NCBI GenBank assembly: GCA_028874215.1
Contig: JAPPLF010000083.1
Coordinates: forward strand, 1-64,000
Reading direction: 5' to 3'
Origin: Acidobacteriota bacterium
GTDB taxonomy: Bacteria; Acidobacteriota; UBA6911; RPQK01; JAJDTT01
Length of the DNA: 64,000 nucleotides
This document shows positions 24,671-32,793 of the stretch, piece by piece (positions within the stretch are counted from its first letter, which is position 1; each line of letters opens with the position of its first letter). The notes under the pieces are model-generated. The model made no database searches. It saw nothing but the letters and a program-made list of their open reading frames with translations, and was not told the origin of the DNA. A program made the translations under genes and the position numbers.

Positions 24671-25894
24671 TCAGTATGCGCTATATGAAGGCGTCCGGGA
24701 CGGCGAGACCGCACCCGTGATGAGATCCTTCGGAAAGGAGAAATATCCCCGGGCGCCCACCTCCCTCCCGAACGGGAAGTTCTTGGTGTTCGTCTTGCCC
24801 AGCGACACATAGGTTTCGGGGTCGCCGGTTGTCACGTGGATGTCCAGACCGGCATGACCCCGGAGCCACTCGGGGCTGACCAACCGTTTGCCGCGCCAAA
24901 TCCCCCGGGTTGCGATCAACAGGCCGAAGCGGGCCAGATCTTCCGAACTGATCATGAACCAGCCGGGACCGCCCCGAACCACGTTCCCGTTGATCTCGTA
25001 GGGAGGATCGACGTACTCGCCATAGTGGGGAATGGCGGGATAGAAGTCCTTCGTGTCCTGAAGCACCTTGCCGGGCTTCCATTCCCAGCGGTCGGGAGGG
25101 ATTCCCATGGGACCGAACAATCGCTCGTCGATGACATCCTTCAGGTCCCGGTCCCAGAGGGCGGTCAACGCCTGGCCCAGCCGGACATAGCCTCCGCTGC
25201 TGTACCGGGTGACGGTGCCCGGTTCCGTATGGGAGTAGTTGTCGTAGATCGGGTCCCCCGTCCATTCCACCCAATCCGGGATGGTGCCGTGAATCCAATG
25301 CGCCGCCACCTCCGGGTCCCGCTCTCCCGGCTTGTTCCGCCAGTGGTAACCGCTCTCCAGGATGAATCCGCCCCGGTGGTTGACCAGTTTCCGCCAGGTG
25401 AGGGTCTTGTGATGCCCTTCATCCAGGTACTTGTGGGGATGCGACAGCTCGTCCCGCCCGGTCCAGGTCTTCCAGATGGGTTCGTCCGGATCCACCAGGC
25501 CGTCGTCCACGGCCAATCCCAGCAGGGCGCGGACGAGGCATTTCCCCAGTGACGCCGACTGGGTTTTGTAGCTGGGGTCCCCGAATGCGTAGACGAGGTA
25601 GCCCCCGCGGGTCAGGACGGCGCCCCATTCGTCATCGCCGGGTGCCGTGCCGCCGAAGCCTCCGGGGTGGATACCGGCGGCGGCGAAGATGCGATCCATC
25701 CGGCCCGCATCCAGACCCGCGTCGGCCGGATCGATCTTCACCCATTCCTCTTCCGGAAACGCGACCCACTCGGGGACTCCGAGTCCGTCCCGCCGGCATG
25801 CCGGGAGGACCCCCGCCGCGGTTCCGGCGAACGCTCCCAAGGAGAGTGTCTTCAGGCAGTCCCTGCGATTGAGCGGCGGCAGCTTGGAGTCCAT
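24671..25894 (-). CDS. Beta-lactamase-fold serine hydrolase, apparently C-terminally shortened
   Basis: A 407-aa member of the class C beta-lactamase/D-alanyl-D-alanine carboxypeptidase fold. The SxxK motif is S115-LGK118; a tyrosine motif YSSGGY follows. The N-terminus has a twin-arginine signal (NRRDCLKTLSLGAFAG) with a possible lipobox LPAC (C33). The start is fixed by GGAGGG seven bases before ATG 25894. The end is odd: after FSFPKDLITGAVSPSR the protein stops within ten residues, where relatives continue with an xDAFxAxG-x-GQ-type strand and a final helix. In the neighbouring frame the same bases read AVPDAFI and then stop, which suggests a small indel followed by loss of the rest. It may be inactive or altered. 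It heads a pair with CocE copy C. Confidence 0.82.
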   Translation of the reverse strand: MDSKLPPLNRRDCLKTLSLGAFAGTAAGVLPACRRDGLGVPEWVAFPEEEWVKIDPADAGLDAGRMDRIFAAAGIHPGGFGGTAPGDDEWGAVLTRGGYLVYAFGDPSYKTQSASLGKCLVRALLGLAVDDGLVDPDEPIWKTWTGRDELSHPHKYLDEGHHKTLTWRKLVNHRGGFILESGYHWRNKPGERDPEVAAHWIHGTIPDWVEWTGDPIYDNYSHTEPGTVTRYSSGGYVRLGQALTALWDRDLKDVIDERLFGPMGIPPDRWEWKPGKVLQDTKDFYPAIPHYGEYVDPPYEINGNVVRGGPGWFMISSEDLARFGLLIATRGIWRGKRLVSPEWLRGHAGLDIHVTTGDPETYVSLGKTNTKNFPFGREVGARGYFSFPKDLITGAVSPSRTPSYSAY

Positions 25895-25933
25895 TCGGCG
25901 TCCCTCCGGCATGAGGCAAGCATGGCAATGTCG

Positions 25934-25961
25934 TTGTTCGACTGAGTTATGTTGATATATT
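25934..25961 (+). promoter_or_regulatory. Candidate promoter of the SGNH-CRTAC1 pair
   Basis: TTGTTC (25934-25939) and TATATT (25956-25961) are 16 bases apart in an AT-rich patch between divergent genes. The -10 is good, the -35 weak. The same patch could serve the opposite gene. Confidence 0.35.
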
Positions 25962-26009
25962 ACATGGATCGATTGCGATTCGACTCGAGATTCCAACAGA
26001 GGATCGACT

Positions 26010-27302
26010 ATGCCAAGAAAAAGTCTGGCGCCTTCAGGATTGGCCTGCCTTGCGCTCACCCTGGCGGTAGCGGCGCAAGAGGCGCGCCCCGCACAGGAAG
26101 ACGAATCGTGGGAGCGGCAGGCCCGAGCCTACTTGAAGAGTATTCTGTACTCGCCGGAGCTGGTGGAGGACTGGATCCTGGGCAGGGCCAGCCTGGGGGA
26201 AGCCTACGACGGCGAGCTGGGATGGGTGTTTCACGACAGGCGGGTCAAACACGGGGTCGATGGATCGATATCGACCTATCGGTACGCGGGCGCCCGCCGA
26301 ACCATCATGTACGGCGACAACCCTTGCCGGATCAACACCTACGGAGACAGTTTCACCCACTGCGACCAGGTCAGTGACGGCGAGACCTGGCAGGAAGTGC
26401 TCGCCGCCCACCTGTGCGAACCTCTGCGCAACTTCGGAGTCGGGGGGTACTCCGTCTACCAGGCCTACCTGAGAATGCTGCGTGAGGAAACCCGTACTCC
26501 CGCCCGGTACATCATCTTCAACATCTACGACGACGATCACTATCGAAACCTGCATGGCTGGCGCAACGTTCGATTGGGCTATACGACCGGGATGTGGCCG
26601 GCCGTGCTCGGCTCCACCATGCCCTATGTCACAGCGAATCCCGCAACCAGGCAATTCACGGAGTTCAAGAATCCCTGCCCGACTCCCGAATCGGTCCGCA
26701 ACCTCAGCGACTTCGACTGGGTGTTCGAGCGATTCAAGGACGACTTCGTGCTGAAGATCGTCCTGGCGCAAAGGGACCCGGGGGCGGGCTCCCTGCAGCC
26801 GAGCTACGCGGTGATGGAGGAACTGGCCCGGGAACACGGCCTCCAGGCCAGCATCGGGACTCCGGAAGAGCTGAAACGGACGGCAACGGAGATCTACACC
26901 AGAGCCGCGCTGTTCGCCACCATGAGAATCATCGAGAAGATCGAGCGCTATGCATCGGCTCAGGGAAAACAAGTCCTCTTCGTTCTCTCCTACGGGCAAC
27001 GGAACGCGGCAAAGGTGCTGACGACAGGGGAACGTTTCGACCAGAGCCTGCTTGATTTTCTAGAGGAGAAGAGGCTGCCGTATGTCGATCTGATGGAGGC
27101 GCACGGGCGGGATTTTGCCCAGTTCAAAGTGACGGTGGACGAGTACATCAAGCGTTATTGGATCGGCCACTACAATCCCCTGGGCAACTTCTTTCAGGCA
27201 TTTGCCATCAAGGACAAGCTGGTCGAGCTCCTCGACCCGAAGCCCGTCAGCTATTCCACCGATCCATCGCAATACATCGAGATGAAGCCCAATCGGAGAT
27301 GA
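26010..27302 (+). CDS. Exported SGNH/GDSL-type hydrolase-like protein
   Basis: A 430-aa protein with a signal peptide (ACLALTLAVAAQ). It carries a GDS block I (NTYGDSFTHC, S114), a block II glycine in NFGVGGYSVYQAYLRM (G145) and a block III-like IIFNIYDDDHYRN. Near the end HYNPLGNFFQ stands where the usual DxxH block V would be, so the His may be present but the Asp is not in its normal place. Family members are esterases, lipases or carbohydrate deacetylases. The start has AGAGGA six bases upstream. The CRTAC1 gene follows after nine bases, suggesting an operon. Confidence 0.72.
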   Translation: MPRKSLAPSGLACLALTLAVAAQEARPAQEDESWERQARAYLKSILYSPELVEDWILGRASLGEAYDGELGWVFHDRRVKHGVDGSISTYRYAGARRTIMYGDNPCRINTYGDSFTHCDQVSDGETWQEVLAAHLCEPLRNFGVGGYSVYQAYLRMLREETRTPARYIIFNIYDDDHYRNLHGWRNVRLGYTTGMWPAVLGSTMPYVTANPATRQFTEFKNPCPTPESVRNLSDFDWVFERFKDDFVLKIVLAQRDPGAGSLQPSYAVMEELAREHGLQASIGTPEELKRTATEIYTRAALFATMRIIEKIERYASAQGKQVLFVLSYGQRNAAKVLTTGERFDQSLLDFLEEKRLPYVDLMEAHGRDFAQFKVTVDEYIKRYWIGHYNPLGNFFQAFAIKDKLVELLDPKPVSYSTDPSQYIEMKPNRR

Positions 27303-27311
27303 CGAACGCCA

Positions 27312-28943
27312 ATGGGCGTCCTCGCAGGTCTATTCCTCCTGATCGGACTCGGTCCCGGTCCGGAGCCTCGTCTGACCGATGTGACCGACGCCAGCGGCAT
27401 CCTCTGGAAGCACGGCGCCGGTTCACCCGGGAAAACCAACATCCGCGAGCAGATCGGGAGCGGCGTCGCGCTCCTGGACTACGACCGTGACGGTTGGCTC
27501 GACGTCTACCTGCTGACGGGTCCGGCCGCCAATCCGTCCGACTCCCCCGGCAACCGGCTCTATCGCAACAACGGCGACGGTTCGTTCTCCGACGTCACCG
27601 AATCGGCGGAAGTCGGTTTCCGAGGGTGGAGCATGGGCGTCTGCGCGGGAGACTACGACGGCGACGGGAACCTCGACCTCTACGTCACCAATCTGGGCCC
27701 CAATCTGCTCTATCGCAACAACGGGGACGGGACCTTCACCGAGGCCGCAAAGCGGGCCGGAGTTTCGTGTCCCCGGTTCAGCACCGGGAGCGCCTTCGCC
27801 GACTACGACGGCGACGGGGATCTGGACCTCTTCGTGGCCAACTACGTCGCCGTTGAACATACCGATCCCAGCCGGAAGGACCGGGTGTGCAACTACTACG
27901 GGCTGCGCGTGGGTTGCGGGCCCCGGGGACTCAAGGGAGCGCCCGATTTCCTCTACCGGAACAACGGGGACGGGACCTTCACCGACGTTTCGCAAGGGGC
28001 CGGCGTCGCTGACGGGGCGATGTTCTACGGCCTGGGCGTCATCTGGACTGATATCGACAACGACGCGGACCTCGATCTCTTCGTCGCCAATGACCGGAAC
28101 CCCAACTACCTCTACCGGAACGACGGCCGGGGCCGTTTCGAGGAGGCCGGGCTGCTGAGCGGAGTCGCCGTCGGATGGGACGGCCAGACCCAGGCCTGCA
28201 TGGGAGTGGACATCGGCGACGTCGATGCCGACGGGAACCCGGATATCGTGGTGACCAACTTCTCGCGGGAGTACAACGCCGTCTACAAGAGCACGGCCGG
28301 GAACCTCTTTTCCGACATGAGCCCCCAGATGGGCTTGGGGCGGCCCAGTTTTCCGTTCGTGGCCTGGGGCACGCAATTTTTCGACGTCGACTCCGACGGG
28401 GATCTGGACCTCTTCGTCGCCAACGGCCACACCTACCCCCAGGTGGAAGAACGTGAATGGGACGAGCGCTACGCGCAGCGGAACCAGTTGTTCCTCAATA
28501 CGGGGTCGGGACGATTTCGGGAACTGGTCTCCGCGGGTCCGGGCCTGGCATTGGCCAGGTCCAGCCGCGGAGCCGCGTTCGGCGATCTGGACAACGACGG
28601 CGACGTCGACGTGGTGGTCAACAACGTGGACGATTCCCCGACCATTCTGCGAAACGACACGCCTCGAAAGGGCCACTGGCTGTCGGTCCGGCTGGTGGGG
28701 AAGGGCCCCAACGAACCGGCCATCGGCGCCCGGGTCACGGCGGTCGTCCCCGACCGCACGGTGACGCGGGAAGTTCGAAGCGGCGGGAGCTACCTTTCGC
28801 AAAACGACCTGCGCCTGCACTTCGGCTTGGGAACTGCCCAACGTCTCGACCGGCTGCTGGTCCTTTGGCCGGACGGTCGGGAGCAAGTCCTGGTGGACGT
28901 GCCCGTGGATCGCTTCCTCACCGTCACCCGCACTGCGGAGTGA
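27312..28943 (+). CDS. CRTAC1-family protein with FG-GAP repeats and ASPIC/UnbV domain (copy 1)
   Basis: A 543-aa exported protein built of repeated FG-GAP/VCBS blades. Repeats of the form DYDGDGNLDLYVTN ... LYRNNGDGTFTE occur at least six times between residues 50 and 445 and carry Ca2+-binding DxDxDG loops. The C-terminal 90 residues form the ASPIC/UnbV domain (GHWLSVRLVGKGPNEPAIGARVTAVV ... LSQNDLRLHFGLG). The fold is a beta-propeller resembling integrin alpha chains; a role in binding is likely, enzymatic activity is not established. It begins nine bases after the SGNH gene. A larger relative with a TPR front lies at 37402-39852. Confidence 0.9.
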   Translation: MGVLAGLFLLIGLGPGPEPRLTDVTDASGILWKHGAGSPGKTNIREQIGSGVALLDYDRDGWLDVYLLTGPAANPSDSPGNRLYRNNGDGSFSDVTESAEVGFRGWSMGVCAGDYDGDGNLDLYVTNLGPNLLYRNNGDGTFTEAAKRAGVSCPRFSTGSAFADYDGDGDLDLFVANYVAVEHTDPSRKDRVCNYYGLRVGCGPRGLKGAPDFLYRNNGDGTFTDVSQGAGVADGAMFYGLGVIWTDIDNDADLDLFVANDRNPNYLYRNDGRGRFEEAGLLSGVAVGWDGQTQACMGVDIGDVDADGNPDIVVTNFSREYNAVYKSTAGNLFSDMSPQMGLGRPSFPFVAWGTQFFDVDSDGDLDLFVANGHTYPQVEEREWDERYAQRNQLFLNTGSGRFRELVSAGPGLALARSSRGAAFGDLDNDGDVDVVVNNVDDSPTILRNDTPRKGHWLSVRLVGKGPNEPAIGARVTAVVPDRTVTREVRSGGSYLSQNDLRLHFGLGTAQRLDRLLVLWPDGREQVLVDVPVDRFLTVTRTAE

Positions 28944-29066
28944 TCTGCGCAACCGCCATACGCATCCTTCCGGGAGTGTGTAAGGGACCGCACGCGGACA
29001 TCCGGGTAGAGGCGTCTCAATCCAACAAGCTGGACTACTTCGGTGGTCCGGTCCGAAATATTGGAC

Positions 29067-29095
29067 AGTTTCCTGGCCGTGCGCGGCAGGAAACT
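29067..29095. repeat. Nine-base inverted repeat upstream of the second TonB-dependent receptor
   Basis: AGTTTCCTG (29067-29075) and its exact complement CAGGAAACT (29087-29095) are separated by eleven bases. It lies about 60 bases upstream of the promoter at 29157 and about 120 after the CRTAC1 stop, so it could be a regulator site or an RNA hairpin ending the upstream transcript. It does not resemble the window's common hairpin family in arms or flanks. Confidence 0.5.
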
Positions 29096-29156
29096 CGTGG
29101 GCGAGTTCCTAAATCCTTTGCTATCCACGGCTTACCGGAACGATCCGGAGCCTCGC

Positions 29157-29185
29157 TGGACAGTGGAACTTCCATTGCTTACAAT
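29157..29185 (+). promoter_or_regulatory. Strong housekeeping-type promoter of the second TonB-dependent receptor
   Basis: TGGACA (29157-29162) and TACAAT (29180-29185) are separated by exactly 17 bases; each differs from the sigma-70 consensus at one position. A start site near 29192 would leave a leader of about 80 bases, and the ATG at 29271 has AGGAG eight bases upstream. Confidence 0.65.
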
Positions 29186-29221
29186 TCGGGCATCAAGTTC
29201 CACCCTGCCCTAACGTGGAAC
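29163..29221. promoter_or_regulatory. Operator-like repeats GTGGAACTT around the receptor promoter
   Basis: GTGGAACTT (29163-29171) directly follows the -35 box and its perfect complement AAGTTCCAC (29195-29203) lies just after the expected transcription start. A third half-site GTGGAAC is at 29215-29221. The two arms start 32 bases apart, about three helical turns, and enclose the -10. Because the first arm precedes the start site, the pair cannot be an RNA hairpin and reads as a protein-binding operator, most likely for repression. Confidence 0.55.
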
Positions 29222-29270
29222 GCCATCCGATCAGAGGGGTGCAACGCCCCGCCGCCGCAGGAGCCGCACG

Positions 29271-32200
29271 ATGAAGATTCGAAACACCAGATCACTTCGG
29301 GTATTGGCCGTCGCGTTTGCCTTCGGGCTTGCGTTGACCACCGTCACGGTGGCACAGGTCAGCAAGGGTGTCATTCTCGGCACCATTACCGACCAGACCG
29401 GCGCCGTCATGCCGGGCGCCGAGGTGGAGGTCGCCGCCACCGGGACCGGCGTCACCCGGCTCATGGTCACCGGCGAGGATGGCAACTACCGGATCGTGAA
29501 TCTCGATCCCGGAGAGTACTCGGTTCGGGCCCTGCTGCCCGGCTTCAAGCCCAAGACCGTTCAGGGAATCATCCTCCAGGTGGACCAGCGGGCGCGGATC
29601 GACGTGGAGCTGGAGGTGGGCGAGGTCGCCGACGAGGTGACGGTCCAGGGAGTCACTCCCATCATCGCCACCGACCAGGCGACGGTGGGCGAAGTCATCG
29701 AGCGGGAGAAGGTGCTGGAGCTGCCGTTGAACGGGCGCCAGTTCCTTCAGTTGGCGGAACTGACGCCGGGCGTCCAGAGGACCACCGTCGGCTACATGGA
29801 ATACAGCGGCGGCAGCATCTCGGCCAACGGGATGTCCGACCACTCCAACAACACCATGGTCGACGGGGTCATGAATCAGGAGAGCGGCGCCGCCCGCATG
29901 AACTTCTCCCCCAGCATCGACCTGATCCAGGAGTTCAAGATCCAGACCAACGTCTATGACGCCGAGTTCGGCCGCAGCGGCGGAGCCCAGATCAACATCG
30001 TCACCAAGCGCGGGTCGCTCGACTACCATGGCGCCCTCTACATGTTCCACCGAAACGACAACCACGAGGCCCGGAACTTCTTCGCCAGGAGGATTCCCGA
30101 GTTCCGGCGGAGCCAATTCGGAGGCTCGTTCGGCGGACATATTCCGGGCTCGGAGGACGATTTCTTCTTCTTCAACTACGAAGGACAGCGGGCCGCTCGG
30201 GGCTTGACCGTTCCCATCAGCGTGCCCCCGGCGGATATCAGGAACGGTGACTTCTCGAGCCTGCTGGCGCCGGGCACAAACTGCATGGACCACAGCAACA
30301 ACAAGGGTTGCATCTACGACCCGGCCACCCTGGATCCCGCGACCGGCACCCGGCAACCGTTCCCCAACAACATCATTCCCAATGACCGGATCACACAGCA
30401 GGCGAAGTTCATCAACCAGTTCTTCCCCAATCCGACGACTGCGGGATTCTCCGGGAACTACATTGCCAGCCCGGACCGGATTCGAGACAAGGACCAGTAC
30501 TCGATTCGTTACGATCGCGACTTTTCCGACAGTGACTCCATCACCTTCCGCTTCACCTACCAGGACCGCAAATTCCTGGAGCCGCAGCCGCGGGGCAGCA
30601 CGACACCTCTCGTCGGGTTCCGGCAGAATCAGGACCTGAACGGCGAAAATCACAAATTGGGATGGACGCACACGTTCAGCCCCACCACCATCAACTCCTT
30701 CAACTTCGGATTCAGTCAGTACCACCAGATTCGGGACAACGAGACCACGCTGCCGGACCTCTACGTGCAGGGAGGCAGCCGGGGCGCCGTCACCGGACCC
30801 GAATTCTTCGAGGGGGCGGGCATCACGGGAGTGGCCCCCGACCGGCAAAAGGCGGGAATACCGACCATCAACATCAGCGGCTGGAGGACCATTGCCGACG
30901 ACACCTTCGCGCCGTTGGACAATCCCTACAACAACTACGTCTACTCGAACACCTTGAACAAGGTTCAGGGCAACCACTCCTGGAAGGTGGGGATCGAAGT
31001 CATTCGCAACGCCATGGACATGGCGTTCGAGGCCAACAGCCGGGGCATCATCAGCTTCTCGCCCCGCTTCAGCGTCGCCAGCGTCGGAGCCCCCGGCGAT
31101 CAGTTCAATGCCTGGGCCGACTACCTGCTGGGAGCGGTCACCAGTTCCGGCATCAACGGCGCACTGCTGCAGCTCAACACCAAGCAGACCTGGTGGATGT
31201 TCTTCCTCCAGGATGACTGGCACGTGCATCCGGACCTCACTCTGAATCTGGGAGTGCGCTACGAGATCTGGCAGCGCCCCTATGACGCGGAGAACCGGAT
31301 CACCGGCATCGACATCGCGTCCGGCCAATGGGTGTTCGCGGAGTCGATTCCGACCCTGCCCGGCACGCCCCCCAATGCGGTCACCAATGACGAATTTAAC
31401 TACGATCGCAGCCTGCAGAAAGTCGGCGGGGCTGAAATGAACGATTGGGGCCCGCGGGTCGGTTTTGCCTGGCGCCTGTTCGGCGACAACAAGACGGTGC
31501 TCCGGGGTGGATACGGCGTCTTCTACAGTTGGCAGGTTCTGGACATTCCCATCACCATGGGACTGGGCCGGCCCTGGGTGCCGCCGACCAGCATCTCCAG
31601 CGACCGGGACGTTCCCGCCATCAGTTTCGGCAGTCCCTTCGGTACGACTGTCGTTCCCGCCACGGGAGGCCGGGGCCTGATCCGAGACAACCGAACCCCC
31701 TACCTGCAACAGTACTCCCTCAGCCTCGACCGCGAGCTGCTTCCCTCCATGGGAGTCGAAGTCGCCTACGTCGGGAATGCAGGCCGCAAGAACGTATTCA
31801 ATTTCGGCCTCAACAATCCCTATCCGGGTCCCGAGCCCACGGCCGAGCGGAGGGCTCTCTGCCGCAACGCCGGCATCTGCGACCTGTCCGGGATCAGTGG
31901 GCCGGTCAACTGGGGCACCAGCAACTACAACGCGCTTCAGGTCAAGTTGCGCAAAGAGATGGGACCGGATGGACTCATGCTCCTGGGCGCCTACAGTTGG
32001 GGCAAGGTCCTGGGGACCTCCATCGCGGGACCCCAGCTCTGGGAAGGCCAGCCGATTCGCGACTGGAACCGGAACTGGAAGGCGGACACCGGTCCCACCA
32101 GGTACGACACGCGTCACCTCGCGTCCATCAGTTGGGTCTACCAGTTGCCCTTCGGAAGGGGGAGGCCACTGGGCGGCGACATCGGACGAACAGCCGACCT

Positions 32201-32657
32201 GATCTTCGGCGGCTGGAAACTGGGTGGAATCGGCACCTTCCAAACCGGAGCGTTTCTGACCCCCAGAGACATCTTCAATGCCTCCAATGCCGGGGGAACG
32301 CGACCCAACCTGCTGCGCAATCCCAACGACCTGGGTCACTCGTCCCGGGATCAGATGATCAACCAGTTCTTCCACACCGGCGACAGGTACTTCGCACGGA
32401 CCGCCCCGTTCACTTTCGGCAATGCCGGAACGGGGACGATCGTGGGGCCGGGACTGCAGCTTTGGGACATTTCACTTTACAAGGACTTCTACGTGGCTGA
32501 AGAACAGCGGGTGCAGTTCCGCGTCGAGTTCTTCAACGCCTTCAACCATGTGAATTTCGGGAATCCCAATACCAGCTTCGGCTCGGCGGCGTTCGGAACC
32601 ATCCGCAGCGCCGGTGATGCCCGGCAGGTTCAGTTCGGCCTGCGCTACGATTTTTAG
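29271..32657 (+). CDS. TonB-dependent receptor with carboxypeptidase-regulatory-like N-terminal domain (second copy)
   Basis: A 1128-aa outer-membrane receptor of the same type as the one at 1255-4452. A signal peptide (VLAVAFAFGLALTTVTVAQ) is followed by a carboxypeptidase-regulatory-like domain (GTITDQTGAVMPGAEVEV to about residue 115). The plug carries LPLNGRQFLQLAELTPG and NTMVDGVMNQ, then QINIVTKRGSLDYHG and a barrel ending FGLRYDF. AGGAG stands eight bases before the ATG. It has its own promoter and operator-like repeats upstream, unlike the first copy, where I see none. It is transcribed after the SGNH-CRTAC1 pair, but separated from it by 327 bases, so it is probably a separate unit. 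The ligand is unknown. Confidence 0.93.
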   Translation: MKIRNTRSLRVLAVAFAFGLALTTVTVAQVSKGVILGTITDQTGAVMPGAEVEVAATGTGVTRLMVTGEDGNYRIVNLDPGEYSVRALLPGFKPKTVQGIILQVDQRARIDVELEVGEVADEVTVQGVTPIIATDQATVGEVIEREKVLELPLNGRQFLQLAELTPGVQRTTVGYMEYSGGSISANGMSDHSNNTMVDGVMNQESGAARMNFSPSIDLIQEFKIQTNVYDAEFGRSGGAQINIVTKRGSLDYHGALYMFHRNDNHEARNFFARRIPEFRRSQFGGSFGGHIPGSEDDFFFFNYEGQRAARGLTVPISVPPADIRNGDFSSLLAPGTNCMDHSNNKGCIYDPATLDPATGTRQPFPNNIIPNDRITQQAKFINQFFPNPTTAGFSGNYIASPDRIRDKDQYSIRYDRDFSDSDSITFRFTYQDRKFLEPQPRGSTTPLVGFRQNQDLNGENHKLGWTHTFSPTTINSFNFGFSQYHQIRDNETTLPDLYVQGGSRGAVTGPEFFEGAGITGVAPDRQKAGIPTINISGWRTIADDTFAPLDNPYNNYVYSNTLNKVQGNHSWKVGIEVIRNAMDMAFEANSRGIISFSPRFSVASVGAPGDQFNAWADYLLGAVTSSGINGALLQLNTKQTWWMFFLQDDWHVHPDLTLNLGVRYEIWQRPYDAENRITGIDIASGQWVFAESIPTLPGTPPNAVTNDEFNYDRSLQKVGGAEMNDWGPRVGFAWRLFGDNKTVLRGGYGVFYSWQVLDIPITMGLGRPWVPPTSISSDRDVPAISFGSPFGTTVVPATGGRGLIRDNRTPYLQQYSLSLDRELLPSMGVEVAYVGNAGRKNVFNFGLNNPYPGPEPTAERRALCRNAGICDLSGISGPVNWGTSNYNALQVKLRKEMGPDGLMLLGAYSWGKVLGTSIAGPQLWEGQPIRDWNRNWKADTGPTRYDTRHLASISWVYQLPFGRGRPLGGDIGRTADLIFGGWKLGGIGTFQTGAFLTPRDIFNASNAGGTRPNLLRNPNDLGHSSRDQMINQFFHTGDRYFARTAPFTFGNAGTGTIVGPGLQLWDISLYKDFYVAEEQRVQFRVEFFNAFNHVNFGNPNTSFGSAAFGTIRSAGDARQVQFGLRYDF

Positions 32658-32711
32658 GAGGGGCTTTTTTGCTACCGCCCCGTCTCCTCTATTGCGGTCG
32701 GCAAGCGTAGA

Positions 32712-32793
32712 GGGGGGACTGCCGTCCCCCCTCCCCCCCTGTCGGCGGTAGGAAAACCGCCGCCCCAATCGACGACAAGAAAGTCGCCGCTCC
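32712..32793. repeat. Intergenic hairpin repeat cluster 6 (three units) between convergent genes
   Basis: GGGGGGAC and GTCCCCCC flank TGCC (32712-32731, perfect eight-base stem). CGGCGGT and ACCGCCG flank AGGAAA (32743-32762). A weaker unit with a CGAC/GTCG core (32773-32786) ends in GCTCC. On the minus strand this last unit begins directly after the TAG stop of the DUF1501 gene. No other feature is seen in the space. Confidence 0.85.

Noticed and set aside
32658-32700. Possible intrinsic terminator with a T-run after the second TonB receptor
   Set aside because: A run of T is present (GGGGCTTTTTTGC), but no GC-rich stem directly precedes it; the only pairing, GGGGC with GCCCC, has the T-run in its loop.
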